Origin: Lachnospiraceae bacterium oral taxon 500
GTDB lineage: Bacteria; Bacillota; Clostridia; Lachnospirales; Vallitaleaceae
DNA: 64,000 nt
Direction of reading: 5' to 3'
Assembly (NCBI GenBank): GCA_002999035.1
Contig: CP027241.1
Coordinates: 1,429,001-1,493,000, forward strand
The position numbers and the translations under genes are program-made. This document shows, piece after piece, positions 63,447 through 64,000 of this stretch. The notes under the pieces are model-generated. The model searched no databases. It was not told the DNA's origin and saw nothing but the letters and a program-made list of their open reading frames with translations. Position 1 is the stretch's first letter; every line of letters starts with the position of its first letter.

Positions 63447-63800
63447 ATGAGTAAGCAAGACGTTTTGTGGCTTAAATCAATGGCGATATGCTCTAAGTAT
63501 TGCCGATGCCATCAGAAACCGGAAAGAAGCTTTTTTTATCAAGGCTATCAGTTGCCTTTATGTGCAAGATGTACGGGGATTTTGGCGGGATATATAGTCG
63601 GAATGTTTAGCGCACCTTTTATCAGACGGGATCGGCGCCTGTTTTGGCTGTGCCTGCCGCTACTCATAGACGGCGGTTGGCAATATATTTCAAGTTATGA
63701 ATCCAATAACAGGAAGCGGTTTATAACCGGCGTATTGTACGGATTTGCTCTGATTCCGGGCGGGGTAGCAGTCCTCGAACGGCTGGTGCGCGGTCGGTAA
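63447..63800 (+). CDS. DUF2085 family membrane protein
   Basis: A 117-residue protein with the DUF2085 signature CRCHQKPERSFFYQGYQLPLCARCTG (Cys/His cluster). Two membrane segments follow (GILAGYIVGMFSAPFI, and the C-terminal FITGVLYGFALIPGGVAVLE). Position after the zinc-ribbon gene suggests the same operon. No function is known for the family. Confidence 0.82.
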   Translation: MSKQDVLWLKSMAICSKYCRCHQKPERSFFYQGYQLPLCARCTGILAGYIVGMFSAPFIRRDRRLFWLCLPLLIDGGWQYISSYESNNRKRFITGVLYGFALIPGGVAVLERLVRGR

Positions 63801-63829
63801 GAAGAGTTTTTGTAGGAAAAAGGAAGATA

Positions 63830-63862
63830 AAAAAGCGATTTGGGGTTTTGAATCGCTTTTTT
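63830..63862 (+). terminator. Terminator after the malQ-plsC-DUF2085 run
   Basis: AAAAGCGATT (63831-63840) pairs with AATCGCTTTT (63851-63860), followed by TT. Confidence 0.85.
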
Positions 63863-63871
63863 GCTATTCAC

Positions 63872-63895
63872 TTTTCTTGCCTGAACCGCAAAAAA
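63872..63895. repeat. Dispersed hairpin repeat, right-end fragment
   Basis: CTTGCCTGAACC followed by GCAAAAAAC matches the right end of copies A, C and D. No pairing arm is seen, so only a fragment is present. Confidence 0.4.
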
Positions 63896-63988
63896 CTTGA
63901 CAAGTATACTTGAAAAAATTCTATGTATTGCTTTGGATCAGAAATTGGAAGATATATATTATTTTGAATAAGAAAGAGGAGCGAAGGG

Positions 63989-64000
63989 ATGCCGCAATCG
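63989..64000 (+). CDS. Start of a gene cut by the window edge
   Basis: ATG CCG CAA TCG at 63989 with AGAGGAG seven bases upstream; too little remains to identify it. Confidence 0.4.

Overview
The window looks like chromosomal DNA of a motile, Gram-positive-type member of the Bacillota, most likely a clostridial relative. The evidence is T-box leaders, a CIRCE-controlled groESL pair, the mbl-flhO-flhP-rod-binding protein order, csaB, Tn916-family conjugation genes and strong Shine-Dalgarno sites. No rRNA, tRNA or CRISPR array was seen. Genus cannot be fixed from the sequence alone.

Layout. 1-6.2 kb: the end of a Trk/Ktr potassium-uptake regulator, a SpoU-type RNA methyltransferase, a membrane TPR protein, an acyltransferase-3 protein and a GH36 alpha-galactosidase. 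6.4-27.9 kb: two closely related chemoreceptor genes. The first is split exactly in its second membrane segment by a ~16.7 kb Tn916-family integrative conjugative element (about 7538-24215). Its int, xis, orf7/orf8, T4SS, ardA, relaxase, oriT and FtsK-like coupling genes are present, but tet(M) and its leader are absent. In their place is a TetR regulator plus an alpha/beta hydrolase cassette. The second receptor is intact.

28-37.4 kb: glutaminyl-tRNA synthetase, a DUF2225 protein, groES-groEL, a heavy-metal P-type ATPase with a separate HMA metallochaperone and a divergent ArsR-type repressor, and a HAD phosphatase. 37.7-44.5 kb: glycogen phosphorylase, mbl, two flagellar rod/hook proteins, a rod-binding protein and cytidine deaminase.

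44.6-54.8 kb is accessory in character: an internally deleted AlbA_2-type regulator, an ABC importer with two substrate-binding lipoproteins each behind its own T-box (specifiers read best as Phe UUC and Tyr UAC), an unknown protein fused out of frame to an Rpn-nuclease tail, an ECF sigma/anti-sigma pair and a broken S1-family serine protease. 55-64 kb: gnd-zwf (oxidative pentose phosphate), csaB, a secreted HNH-like toxin candidate with a damaged signal peptide next to a probable immunity gene, malQ, plsC and two small proteins. With glgP, malQ, the alpha-galactosidase and gnd-zwf, the host is well equipped for storage-glucan and sugar catabolism.

Between genes the window carries several dispersed structured repeats. 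The most striking family has conserved ends and a conserved core, but arms that differ from copy to copy while staying self-complementary. A second family of two copies shows a compensatory base-pair change.
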